DNA of 47,132 bases from JBDREC01 sp043820105 [NCBI: Pseudomonadota bacterium] (lineage in GTDB: Bacteria; Bdellovibrionota_F; JAHFAK01): assembly GCA_043820105.1 (NCBI GenBank), contig JBDREC010000068.1, positions 1 through 47,132 of the forward strand, in the 5' to 3' direction. The notes beneath the pieces are model-generated. The model was given only the letters and a program-made list of their open reading frames with translations, was not told where the DNA came from and made no database searches. Of this stretch, positions 1 through 6,827 are shown one piece after another (the first letter of the stretch is position 1; every line of letters begins with the position of its first letter). A program made the translations under genes and the position numbers.

Positions 1-1
1 C

Positions 2-244
2 AATGATTTGGCATGTGGTGAATACAGAGCTCATCCCAACAAAGAAGCTTGTAGTAAAAAATCATCTTTAGATGAATTATTATGCTTAGGACAGGAAATT
101 AATTTTATTGAAGAAAATAAAGGAAGTAGTAATTTTTTTAGCAGTAAAGATTCAAAAAATAAACGAGCATTTGAAGAAAAATATAAAAGAGAGCTTGAGT
201 ATAAAATTAAAGGTTTGCAGGAGCTTTTTATGGAAAAACACTAG
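2..244 (+). CDS. 3' end of an unknown gene, cut by the window edge
   Basis: The frame is open from the first bases, so the left end is missing; a TTG at position 8 is only an apparent start. The visible 80 residues hold three cysteines in the first third, then a lysine- and glutamate-rich, probably helical tail ending in a TAG stop. I do not recognise a family. It reads toward mnmA, 221 bases away, and the gap holds a heptamer array, so the two are probably not tightly coupled. Confidence 0.45.
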   Translation, partial: NDLACGEYRAHPNKEACSKKSSLDELLCLGQEINFIEENKGSSNFFSSKDSKNKRAFEEKYKRELEYKIKGLQELFMEKH

Positions 245-373
245 TTTTCATTTTATTTTTTTCTTGCCATGAACTTATTATTATTGTACTTGCAGTGCTG
301 TAGCCGTAGACTTATGCCTGCTTGACAAATCGTCGCCAGCTTAAGCGTGCGCCTACCATTGGATAATTTAAAA

Positions 374-401
374 TTCAAAATTCAAAATTCAAAATTGAAA
401 T
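374..401. repeat. Tandem heptamer array, TTCAAAA type
   Basis: Three perfect TTCAAAA units are followed by a variant beginning TTG, in strict 7-base register, 65 bases before mnmA. The preceding stretch (about 290-360) is visibly richer in G and C than its surroundings, without an open frame or a clear hairpin. This array belongs to the set of period-7 arrays at gene borders in this window. Confidence 0.8.
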
Positions 402-465
402 GCAAAGAAAGGTTTTGAATTGCAAGTGTTAATATTATTAAGAATAATAAACTAAATTAAAAATT

Positions 466-1566
466 ATGAGTTTATCAAAAGGAAATACAAAATACGAAAT
501 ACGAGATACGAACCTCGTTGCTGTTGCTATGTCTGGTGGTGTCGATTCTTCTGCTGCTGCGGCCATTTTAAAGGAGCAGGGATATTCAGTTGTTGGAATT
601 AATTTAAGGCTTTGGGATCTTCCTGATCATCTTCAGGCTTCAAAGACTTGTTGCTCAACTGAAGATAGACGTGATGCTAAAACTGTTTGTGATATTCTTG
701 ATATTCCATTTAAACTTTTAGACTTGAGAAAAGAGTTTGAAAATCTTGTTATTGACAGCTTTGTTAGCGATTATAGACTTGGCAGAACTCCAAATCCATG
801 TATTTTATGTAATGAACATGTCAAATTTAAATTACTTTTTGACTATGCAAAAACCTTGGGCGCTAAATATTTAGCTACAGGTCATTATGTAAATAGAATT
901 GAAATTAACAAGCATTTTACCTTGTCTCGTGCAAAAGATTCAAAAAAAGACCAATCCTATTTTCTGTTTTCTATTTCACCTGAAAATCTTAAAAACATAA
1001 TATTTCCCAATGCTGATTTTACAAAAGATGAAATAAGAAATATTGCCCAAAAACATAAGCTTCCCATTTTCAAGAAAAATGATTCACAGGAAATTTGTTT
1101 TATTGAGGATAATAATCATCATCGATTTATTCGTGCTTATTTGAATATTGATAAAAAAGAAGAGGGCTATTTTGTAGATATTCATGGGAACAAACTTAAA
1201 AAACATGAAGGAATAGATAAATACACAATTGGTCAAAGACGAGGAATGGGCATTGCAAATTCAACACCTCTATATATATCAAACATTGATCAAAAGACAA
1301 ATCAAATTACAGTTTCTGATAAAAAATATTGTTATGCAAAAAATCTCAAAGCAAATAATGCCAATTGGTTTTTAAAAGTAGATCAAGAATTTAAAGCTCA
1401 GGCTAAAATTAGAAATAACCATGCTCAAGCCAACTGCACTGTGAAAATCTTATCAGAAACTTGCTTTGAATTAGAGTTTGAAGAAGAACAATTTGCGATT
1501 ACTCCAGGTCAGGCAGCAGTTGTTTATAAAGATGATATATTGCTTGGAGGAGGGTGGATTGAATAA
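466..1566 (+). CDS. mnmA: tRNA-specific 2-thiouridylase MnmA
   Basis: MnmA adenylates and then thiolates uridine 34 of Lys, Glu and Gln tRNAs in the cytosol, taking sulfur from a relay or a desulfurase. The PP-loop SGGVDSS lies at residues 23-29. The catalytic cysteine pair is Cys115, in PNPCILCN, and Cys211, in SQEICFIE. DQSYFL at 162-167 is also typical. The length, 366 residues, is normal for the family. There is no clear ribosome binding site before the ATG. Codons 6-17 come from a period-7 repeat (482-516), so the N-terminal tail of about 17 residues before VAVAMSGG is probably not ancestral and the start is uncertain. The 3' end overlaps mtaB by 8 bases, indicating translational coupling of two tRNA-modification genes. 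Confidence 0.96.
   Translation: MSLSKGNTKYEIRDTNLVAVAMSGGVDSSAAAAILKEQGYSVVGINLRLWDLPDHLQASKTCCSTEDRRDAKTVCDILDIPFKLLDLRKEFENLVIDSFVSDYRLGRTPNPCILCNEHVKFKLLFDYAKTLGAKYLATGHYVNRIEINKHFTLSRAKDSKKDQSYFLFSISPENLKNIIFPNADFTKDEIRNIAQKHKLPIFKKNDSQEICFIEDNNHHRFIRAYLNIDKKEEGYFVDIHGNKLKKHEGIDKYTIGQRRGMGIANSTPLYISNIDQKTNQITVSDKKYCYAKNLKANNANWFLKVDQEFKAQAKIRNNHAQANCTVKILSETCFELEFEEEQFAITPGQAAVVYKDDILLGGGWIE
482..516. repeat. Heptamer array inside the 5' end of mnmA
   Basis: Units GAAATAC, AAAATAC, GAAATAC and GAGATAC follow each other in exact 7-base register, with a decayed fifth unit starting GAACC. They lie 16 bases downstream of the ATG of mnmA and encode part of its N-terminal tail. Because 7 is not a multiple of 3, gain or loss of a unit would change the frame relative to that ATG. 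Confidence 0.75.
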
Positions 1567-2863
1567 GCAAACATTTGCCCTCTATACTCTAGGCTGCAGG
1601 ACGAATTCATATGATTCTGATCAAATAATTGGAAGCCTCATAAATGCAGGTTACAGCCAGGTTGACTTTGATAAAAAAGCTGATGTGTATGTTATCAATA
1701 CCTGCACAGTTACTTCAAAAACTGATGCTCAATCACGAAATATCATAAAAAGAGCTGTTAAAATGAATGATAAAGCTAAAGTTATTGTAACAGGTTGTTA
1801 TGTTGACAGAGATGCAAGTGAAATAGAGAATATAGAAGGTGTTACTTGTTTTATGGGTAATGATCATAAGAGTTTTATTGCCAGGATATTAGAAGATAAG
1901 AATTATAGTATAGAAAAAGAAATAAAGATAAATAGATTTTCATGGGCAGGTCCAGGGTCACGATTAACTCGTCCAAATTTAAAGATTCAAGATGGTTGTG
2001 ATAATGCTTGTTCATATTGTATTGTTCCAACAGTTAGAGGCAGTGAAGTTTCTTTGGAAAAAGATGAAGTTGTTAAAAGAATGATTGCCTATGCAGATAA
2101 TCAGGCAAAAGAATTAGTTTTAACAGGGATTCATATTGGCAGATATGGCAAGGATTTTTATGTCAATGAAAGTTTAGTGTCTCTTTTAAAATTAATGCTT
2201 TCAAGGATTGAGGAATTAGGATTAAGATTAAGATTGAGATTAAGTTCAATTGAGCCAGAAGAAATCAGTGATGAGTTGATTGAATTGGTGGCTGAAAGTC
2301 CTTATATATGCAAGCATTTTCATATTCCTTTGCAGTCAGGTTCAAATTCTATACTTAAAAAGATGAATAGAAACTATGAAGCTTCTATGTTTGCTGAATT
2401 AGTTCAGAAAATAAAAGCTAAAAATCCTGATATAGTTATTGGAACTGATATAATATGTGGGTATCCAGGGGAAAGTGATGAAGAATTCAAACAGACATAT
2501 GATTTTATTAAATCATTAGAGCTTTCATATGGCCATGTATTTCCTTATTCAGATAGACCTGGAACAAAGTCATTTGAGATAAAAGAAAAGGTTGATGACA
2601 GAATAAAGAAAGAAAGAGCAAAAGAATTAAGAGATCTTTTTAGTAGAAAGAAGCAAGAATTTTTAGATCTACAAATAAATAAGAAATTTGAAGTTTTGTT
2701 AGAAGAAAAGGAAAACTCTGCAACTGGCAATTTAACTGGCTTGTCGTCGAACTATATTCGGTTTTTAGTGGCTTCAGACAAAGAAAATAAAAACAATTTT
2801 GTTAATATAAAAGCTGTATCTATTATAAAAGAAGGGCTTATTAAAGGTGAAATAATTATTTAA
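1559..2863 (+). CDS. mtaB: tRNA (N6-threonylcarbamoyladenosine(37)-C2)-methylthiotransferase MtaB
   Basis: MtaB inserts a methylthio group at C2 of t6A37 in ANN-decoding tRNAs. The N-terminal UPF0004 domain carries its cluster cysteines at Cys13 (TLGCRTN), Cys49 (INTCTV) and Cys80 (VTGCY). The radical SAM CxxxCxxC is Cys147, Cys151 and Cys154. A TRAM-like domain closes the protein. I chose the TTG at 1559 because GGAGGAGGG lies just before it and LxxQTFALYTLGCRTN is the usual MtaB beginning; an upstream ATG would need a long unrelated extension inside mnmA. Length is 434 residues, normal for the family. Residues encoded by 2215-2244 form an alternating Leu-Arg run made by a hexamer repeat. 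Followed closely by rnc. Confidence 0.93.
   Translation: MNKQTFALYTLGCRTNSYDSDQIIGSLINAGYSQVDFDKKADVYVINTCTVTSKTDAQSRNIIKRAVKMNDKAKVIVTGCYVDRDASEIENIEGVTCFMGNDHKSFIARILEDKNYSIEKEIKINRFSWAGPGSRLTRPNLKIQDGCDNACSYCIVPTVRGSEVSLEKDEVVKRMIAYADNQAKELVLTGIHIGRYGKDFYVNESLVSLLKLMLSRIEELGLRLRLRLSSIEPEEISDELIELVAESPYICKHFHIPLQSGSNSILKKMNRNYEASMFAELVQKIKAKNPDIVIGTDIICGYPGESDEEFKQTYDFIKSLELSYGHVFPYSDRPGTKSFEIKEKVDDRIKKERAKELRDLFSRKKQEFLDLQINKKFEVLLEEKENSATGNLTGLSSNYIRFLVASDKENKNNFVNIKAVSIIKEGLIKGEIII
2215..2244. repeat. In-frame hexamer repeat within mtaB (ATTAAG type)
   Basis: Five consecutive hexamers of the ATTARG type (ATTAGG, ATTAAG, ATTGAG) encode an alternating Leu-Arg tract just before the conserved SSIEPEE. 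Since 6 is a multiple of 3 the frame is kept. The same GATTAA-like words form intergenic arrays at 40141-40164 and 42103-42126. Confidence 0.65.
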
Positions 2864-2877
2864 CATGGAGGTTATAA

Positions 2878-3618
2878 ATGGATTTTGACGATTTTAAAGG
2901 TCTTGAAAATGAATTAAAATATGATTTTGAGGATATGTCCTTATTAAAGAAGGCTTTAACTCATAAATCATATAAAAATGAAAAGAAAAACACTGAATTT
3001 CAAGACAATCAGCGCCTAGAGTTTTTAGGTGATTCAGTTTTATCTTTAGCAATTAGTGAGCATTTATTTAAAAATTACATGGACAAAAATGAAGGTTGGT
3101 TGTCAAAAGTGCGATCCTTGTTTGTTAAAGAAGACACTTTGTTTAAAATTTCTGAGAAAATACGAGTTGGTGATTATATTCTTTTAGGTAAAGGCGAAGA
3201 AGCCACAGGTGGCAGGAAAAAACCTTCAGTTTTAGCAGATGCCTTAGAAGCAATCATTGGTGCTATTTACCTGGATTCATCTCTAAAGAAAGCTATTTCT
3301 ATTGTTCATAAACTGTTTTCTGATGTTTTTGATGTTGTTGGAAAAGAAGGCTTCCATCCAGATATTATGACAGATTATAAAACTGTTTTACAAGAAGTTG
3401 TGCAAAAGTTTGTAAAAGAAGCTCCGAAATATCAGTTACTAGAAGAGATTGGACCTGATCATGCAAAAGTTTTTAAATCTGAAGTTTTAATTGAAGAAAA
3501 AAGATATGGGGTTGGAGAAGGTAAGAGCAAGAAAGAATCAGAGCAAAGTGCAGCTCAAGAAGCCTTGCAAAAGTATCAAGCTGTCCATAAAAATGAAGAT
3601 GATAAAGAATTTGAATAA
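2878..3618 (+). CDS. rnc: Ribonuclease III
   Basis: RNase III cleaves double-stranded RNA, chiefly rRNA precursors and structured mRNAs. The signature RLEFLGDSVL is at residues 46-55, with Glu48 and Asp52 of the catalytic set. Asp121 and Glu124 (LADALEAIIGA) complete the metal site. A double-stranded RNA-binding domain covers roughly residues 166-236, ending in the KKxSEQSAAQEAL helix. The length of 246 residues is normal. A strong GGAGG lies 7 bases before the ATG. It follows mtaB by 14 bases, so mnmA, mtaB and rnc look like one transcript devoted to RNA processing. Confidence 0.96.
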   Translation: MDFDDFKGLENELKYDFEDMSLLKKALTHKSYKNEKKNTEFQDNQRLEFLGDSVLSLAISEHLFKNYMDKNEGWLSKVRSLFVKEDTLFKISEKIRVGDYILLGKGEEATGGRKKPSVLADALEAIIGAIYLDSSLKKAISIVHKLFSDVFDVVGKEGFHPDIMTDYKTVLQEVVQKFVKEAPKYQLLEEIGPDHAKVFKSEVLIEEKRYGVGEGKSKKESEQSAAQEALQKYQAVHKNEDDKEFE

Positions 3619-3683
3619 AAAGTAATATTTTTTCTTGCATTTTTTTTTTAAGCAGACTAATTCAGATTCCACAAATTAAATTC

Positions 3684-3756
3684 GCGGGCGTAACTCAGTT
3701 GGTAGAGTGTCACGTTGCCATCGTGATTGTCGCCAGTTCGAATCTGGTCGCCCGCT
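3684..3756 (+). tRNA. tRNA-Gly, anticodon GCC
   Basis: The acceptor stem GCGGGCG pairs with CGCCCGC (3749-3755) and is followed by discriminator T, as expected for glycine. The D stem is ACTC/GAGT. The anticodon stem TCACG/CGTGA encloses the loop TTGCCAT, giving anticodon GCC at 3717-3719. The T arm has GCCAG/CTGGT with loop TTCGAAT. CCA is not encoded. A heptamer array begins 4 bases after the gene. Confidence 0.96.
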
Positions 3757-3759
3757 TTA

Positions 3760-3808
3760 GAGTATTGAGTATTGAGTATTGAGTCTTGAGTATTGAGTAT
3801 TGAGTAAT
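3760..3808. repeat. Tandem heptamer array, GAGTATT type
   Basis: Seven units in exact register: five GAGTATT, one GAGTCTT and one GAGTAAT, decaying into GGGTTTT. It starts 4 bases after the tRNA. The rest of the gap up to 4002 is AT-rich, with no open frame, hairpin or convincing promoter that I can see. Confidence 0.9.
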
Positions 3809-4002
3809 GGGTTTTGTGTGGTTGGGGGAAAAGTTGCTATTCTTTTCAAAAGAGCTTTTTTGACACCAATTAATTTCCTGAAATCTTTAGCTTATTCTAA
3901 AAAATCAAGTCATTTCAGTATCTTGCCTTAATATTAAGCCTTGGCATATTCTTTGCTATATTTTCACATTAAATTAAGTGTTATGATTTAAGCAATAGCT
4001 TT

Positions 4003-4135
4003 ACTTACGACTTACGACTTACGACTTACGACTTACGACTTACGACTTACGACTTACGACTTACGACTTACGACTTACGACTTACGACTTACGACTTACT
4101 GCTTACTGCTTACACCTTACCACTTACCACTTTCT
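4003..4135. repeat. Long tandem heptamer array, ACTTACG type
   Basis: Thirteen perfect ACTTACG units (4003-4093) are followed by six degenerate ones (ACTTACT, GCTTACT, GCTTACA and so on) that keep the 7-base register to 4135. It is the longest array in the window. It ends directly before the ribosome binding site of the next gene, so it occupies the 5' untranslated or promoter region of the gene at 4152. Confidence 0.95.
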
Positions 4136-4151
4136 CAAGGAGGGGATAGGT

Positions 4152-4832
4152 ATGAATAGCAAAGGAGAAGTTTCCTTTCATCGAAAAACTGTTGTTAAAA
4201 ATAAAGTTTTTCCTGATGCTATTAAAGATTATATTGCAACAAATGATTATCAAATATCATTTATGGACCTAAATAAAAATGATATTTTTGCCTGCTTTGG
4301 TTTTGGTCTTGGTGATATGATTAAATCTGTCTGTGAAAAAGTCAAAAAGGTTTATGCCTTTGATTTGGATCATAGTAATGTTGGAAAAATAAAAAAACAG
4401 CTCACAGAATTTTCTAATATTTATTTTAGACAAGAGAGTATGAGGGGAATTGATCTTAATTCGATTAATTTCTCAAAAGCTATAATAAGTGGAGCGTTAT
4501 CTGAGCTTTCTGATTATCAAAAAAGAATATTTATAAACAAATTATCAAGAGCAATGCCTATGGGGGGATTATTGCTTATTGAAGATAAGATGCTTGATTA
4601 TGATAAAACAAGTATTGAAGATGACTTTTTTCGAATTCTAGATGAAGCAAAAAGATATTATGGCTCCAATTGGAATAATGAAGCAGATGATTTTGTGATG
4701 ACTTTGAAGTTTAAATATATTTCAGAAAGAGATTATTTTCAAAGAATTTTAAATGAGGCCTCCTTTGATGTCTTAATTTCAGAGTCTGATTCTTCATTTT
4801 TTGGTAGAATTTTAGCAAAAAAATCTGTGTAA
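4152..4832 (+). CDS. SAM-dependent methyltransferase-like protein
   Basis: The 226-residue protein reads as a class I Rossmann methyltransferase. A first strand and glycine loop occur as FGFGLGD (about residues 50-56), and an acidic strand end as YAFDLD about 18 residues later. A fourth strand is KAIISGALSEL, followed by GGLLLIEDKM, and the C-terminal strands flank a DxxFFGRILAKK end. The substrate cannot be told. AAGGAGGGG lies 7 bases before the ATG, a strong site right after the 133-bp heptamer array. The gene stands alone. A 12-bp palindrome, GGCTTATAAGCC, follows the stop within 8 bases. Confidence 0.65.
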   Translation: MNSKGEVSFHRKTVVKNKVFPDAIKDYIATNDYQISFMDLNKNDIFACFGFGLGDMIKSVCEKVKKVYAFDLDHSNVGKIKKQLTEFSNIYFRQESMRGIDLNSINFSKAIISGALSELSDYQKRIFINKLSRAMPMGGLLLIEDKMLDYDKTSIEDDFFRILDEAKRYYGSNWNNEADDFVMTLKFKYISERDYFQRILNEASFDVLISESDSSFFGRILAKKSV

Positions 4833-4839
4833 AAATCAA

Positions 4840-4851
4840 GGCTTATAAGCC
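4840..4851. terminator. Palindrome after the methyltransferase-like gene, possible weak terminator
   Basis: GGCTTATAAGCC is a perfect 12-bp palindrome 8 bases after the stop codon, flanked by CAAGG and CCTTG, which could extend the stem imperfectly. No T-run follows, so intrinsic termination is doubtful. Confidence 0.3.
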
Positions 4852-4906
4852 CAACCCTTGGTTATGTTTACATCACATTATACATAAATAAAACCAACAT
4901 TTTTAT

Positions 4907-4935
4907 TTGACATATGAAGATCAATCATTTAATAC
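4907..4935 (+). promoter_or_regulatory. Candidate sigma-70-type promoter for the structured leader
   Basis: A perfect TTGACA (4907-4912) is separated by 17 bases from TAATAC (4930-4935). The -10 match is modest. It would start transcription near 4942, about 210 bases before the 45-residue basic protein gene and just before the foldable leader. Confidence 0.4.
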
Positions 4936-4966
4936 CAACCAGCGCTTTTGGATGAAGTAAATAAAT

Positions 4967-5127
4967 TATCAGTTATCTGGCCATTGTATGTTAAGAAAAT
5001 AGAGGTAATGGACACATGCTATGCCAACTGATAGTTGGATTTTATACATTGTTATAGCGGCAACCTAATTTAACATAGGTGGCCGCAAACTTTAGCAAGT
5101 GCAATAAAGCGCTAGCTAAAGCTTGCG
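4967..5127 (+). ncRNA. Candidate structured 5' leader (possible attenuator or autoregulatory RNA)
   Basis: Several complementary segments lie in order. Helix A is TATCAGTT (4967-4974) with AACTGATA (5026-5033); inside it GGC pairs with GCC and CCATT (4981-4985) with AATGG (5007-5011). Helix B, CCAAC-TGATA-GTTGG (5024-5038), shares bases with helix A, so the two exclude each other. Hairpin C pairs 5057-5067 with 5076-5086 (10 pairs, one mismatch, 8-base loop). Hairpin D pairs 5084-5096 with 5115-5127 (12 pairs, one mismatch, 18-base loop) and shares three bases with C. The next gene starts 28 bases later. The layout resembles a regulatory leader; no known riboswitch class is recognised. This covers most of the 323-base gap. 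Confidence 0.45.
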
Positions 5128-5155
5128 ACTAACAAGGAATTAACAGGAGAAGAAA

Positions 5156-5293
5156 ATGGCATCAAATACTAAAATAGTTAAAATAGTTAGAAAAAGAAAA
5201 AGAAAAAAAATGGGCGCACAAAGAAAAAAAGATAATGTTAAGTTTGGAACAACACCAAAGTTTCCTATTCATCCAGAACAGGTAACTGAATAA
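5156..5293 (+). CDS. Small very basic protein, 45 residues, possibly ribosome- or nucleic-acid-associated
   Basis: A short frame opens with ATG after AACAGGAGAAG, a good ribosome binding site, and encodes 45 residues. The N-terminal half is a lysine- and arginine-rich block (VRKRKRKKMGAQRKKD). The second half is less charged, with GTTPKFPIHPEQ. Size and composition recall small ribosomal or ribosome-associated proteins, but I do not recognise a named family. The structured leader upstream would fit autoregulation by an RNA-binding product; that is inference. The next gene starts 3 bases after its stop, so the two are probably co-translated. Confidence 0.7.
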   Translation: MASNTKIVKIVRKRKRKKMGAQRKKDNVKFGTTPKFPIHPEQVTE

Positions 5294-5296
5294 ACT

Positions 5297-6166
5297 TTGC
5301 CACTCGTTAGCGTAATTATCCCAACATATAATCGTTATCCTCTAGTTAATAATGCTATAGAATCTATTTTATCACAGAAATATGCGAAAAGGCTATCAGC
5401 TAGCAGCTTTCAGCCTTCAGCTAAGAAAGATATTTTCTACGAAATCATTGTAGTTGATGATGCTTCAAGTGATGAAACTTTTAATGAGTTATCAAATAAC
5501 AAGAAGATTAATTACATTAGATTAGATGCAAATAAGGGAGTTAGCAATGCTCGAAACATTGGAATAAAAGCAGCAAAAGGAGAATGGATAGCGCTTCTTG
5601 ATTCTGATGATACCTGGATGCCAGAAAAACTAAGCTACCAAATGGGTTATTTTCGTAAGCATAATAATATTAAGATATGCCAGACTGATGAAATTTGGAT
5701 CAGAAATGGCATGCGTGTAAACCCCAAAAATAAACATTCAAAGCCATCTGGATGGATCTTTGATAAAATACTTACTATGTGTCTTGTTTCACCTTCTGCT
5801 TCAATTATTTATAAAGAGGTTTTTGAAAAAATAGGATTTTTTGATGAAGATTTAGAGGTTTGCGAAGATTATGATTTTTGGATAAGAGCCTCTCTTTATT
5901 ATGAAATAAAATTTATTAATATGAAACTTATCACTAAAAATGGGGGTCACGAAGATCAACTATCAAGAAAACACTGGGGTATGGATAGATTTAGAATTCA
6001 ATCCCTAGAAAAAATACTTAGTACTTGTGAACTAAATGATGAACAAACTAAGCTTATAAAAAATGAGATTCTTAAAAAAGCTACTATTTTAAAAAATGGT
6101 GCTGAAAAAAGAGAAAATAAAGAGATCTTGGAAAAAATGAATAGTATAATTGTTAACTATAGTTGA
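5297..6166 (+). CDS. Family 2 glycosyltransferase with a repeat-derived insertion
   Basis: The 289-residue protein begins LVSVIIPTYNR, the typical GT-A start of family 2 enzymes, which transfer a sugar from a nucleotide donor. A first acidic pair is EIIVVDDAS (Asp54-Asp55) and the donor/metal motif is LLDSDD. NKGVSNARNIG is also typical, and EDYDFWIR gives a candidate catalytic-base region. The start is TTG, the only in-frame choice close to the conserved strand. Residues 30-44 (roughly AKRLSASSFQPSAKK) break the usual short link between the first helix and the second strand and are encoded by a heptamer array (5393-5420). It is likely part of envelope polysaccharide synthesis, though no other such genes lie nearby. 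Confidence 0.88.
   Translation: MPLVSVIIPTYNRYPLVNNAIESILSQKYAKRLSASSFQPSAKKDIFYEIIVVDDASSDETFNELSNNKKINYIRLDANKGVSNARNIGIKAAKGEWIALLDSDDTWMPEKLSYQMGYFRKHNNIKICQTDEIWIRNGMRVNPKNKHSKPSGWIFDKILTMCLVSPSASIIYKEVFEKIGFFDEDLEVCEDYDFWIRASLYYEIKFINMKLITKNGGHEDQLSRKHWGMDRFRIQSLEKILSTCELNDEQTKLIKNEILKKATILKNGAEKRENKEILEKMNSIIVNYS
5393..5420. repeat. Heptamer array inside the glycosyltransferase gene
   Basis: Four units in exact 7-base register (CTATCAG, CTAGCAG, CTTTCAG, CCTTCAG) are followed by a decayed unit CTAAGAA. They are read through as a Ser- and Ala-rich insertion. Units of the same design elsewhere in the window are intergenic. Confidence 0.8.
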
Positions 6167-6214
6167 CATGAGTTTATGATAAATATAAATAAGGAAACAA
6201 GTTGTTGTTAAAAT

Positions 6215-6249
6215 ACTTATAACTTACGACTTATGACTTATGACTTAAT
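6215..6249. repeat. Heptamer array, ACTTATG type
   Basis: Five units in register (ACTTATA, ACTTACG, two ACTTATG, ACTTAAT) lie just before the ribosome binding site of the YchJ-like gene. The word family matches the long array at 4003-4135. Confidence 0.85.
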
Positions 6250-6265
6250 AAAAACGGAGAAAACA

Positions 6266-6757
6266 ATGTCCAAATGTCCATGTCAAAGTGATCTTGATTA
6301 TAGTAAATGTTGTGAACCTTTAATTAAAGGCGAGCAAAAAGCTGAAACAGCTGAAGCCTTAATGAGATCAAGATATTCAGCTTATGTTAAAAACGAAATA
6401 AATTACATTGCTAGTACTCACCACAAAAGTGGCAGAGATGAGTTCGATCATGACACAGCTGACAAATGGAGTAAAGCAGCCAAGTGGGCTGGCCTTGAAA
6501 TCAGAAATAGGGAAAAAGGTACCAAGGATGATACTGAAGGTAAGGTTGAGTTTATAGCAAAATATTATTTAGAAGGCAAATTTCAGGCTCACCATGAAGA
6601 AGCAGAGTTTATAAAAGAAGAAGATGTCTGGTATTTCAAAGATGGTAATATGGTGGTAAATGAACCTGTAAAAAGAGAAGGCGAAAAAGTTGGAAGAAAT
6701 GATCCTTGTCCTTGTGGTTCTGGAAAAAAATTTAAAAAGTGCTGTATTAATAAATAA
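6266..6757 (+). CDS. YchJ-family protein with two SEC-C motifs (UPF0225)
   Basis: The 163-residue protein opens with [14 protein letters not shown] and closes with [16 protein letters not shown], the two zinc-binding SEC-C-like motifs that bracket an NTF2-like middle domain in the YchJ family. The middle part has the usual [22 protein letters not shown]. The molecular role of the family is not firmly known; SEC-C motifs bind zinc and in SecA contact SecB. I chose the ATG at 6266, which follows CGGAGAAA; an in-frame ATG at 6233 lies within the heptamer array. The gene stands alone. Confidence 0.92.
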   Translation: MSKCPCQSDLDYSKCCEPLIKGEQKAETAEALMRSRYSAYVKNEINYIASTHHKSGRDEFDHDTADKWSKAAKWAGLEIRNREKGTKDDTEGKVEFIAKYYLEGKFQAHHEEAEFIKEEDVWYFKDGNMVVNEPVKREGEKVGRNDPCPCGSGKKFKKCCINK

Positions 6758-6790
6758 ACCAATCAATAATACTAATTACATGTAATAGAA

Positions 6791-6818
6791 TTTTGGGTTT
6801 TGAATTTTGAATTTTAAA
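6791..6818. repeat. Heptamer array, TTTTGAA type
   Basis: Four units in register (TTTTGGG, two TTTTGAA, TTTTAAA) fill the gap between the convergent YchJ-like gene and queC. TTTTGAA is the reverse complement of the TTCAAAA word at 374-401. Confidence 0.85.
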
Positions 6819-6827
6819 TTGTATTTG

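Noticed and set aside
4003-4135. CRISPR array or plasmid-type iterons
   Set aside because: Units are only 7 bases with no spacers, and no cas or replication initiator gene is present. Iterons are usually longer and lie next to rep or dnaA.
5051-5135. Possible integron attC site (GTT...AAC ends around hairpins)
   Set aside because: The ends are in the wrong order: attC begins with an RYYYAAC box and ends with GTTRRRY, whereas here GTT comes first and AAC last on either strand. There is no integrase gene.
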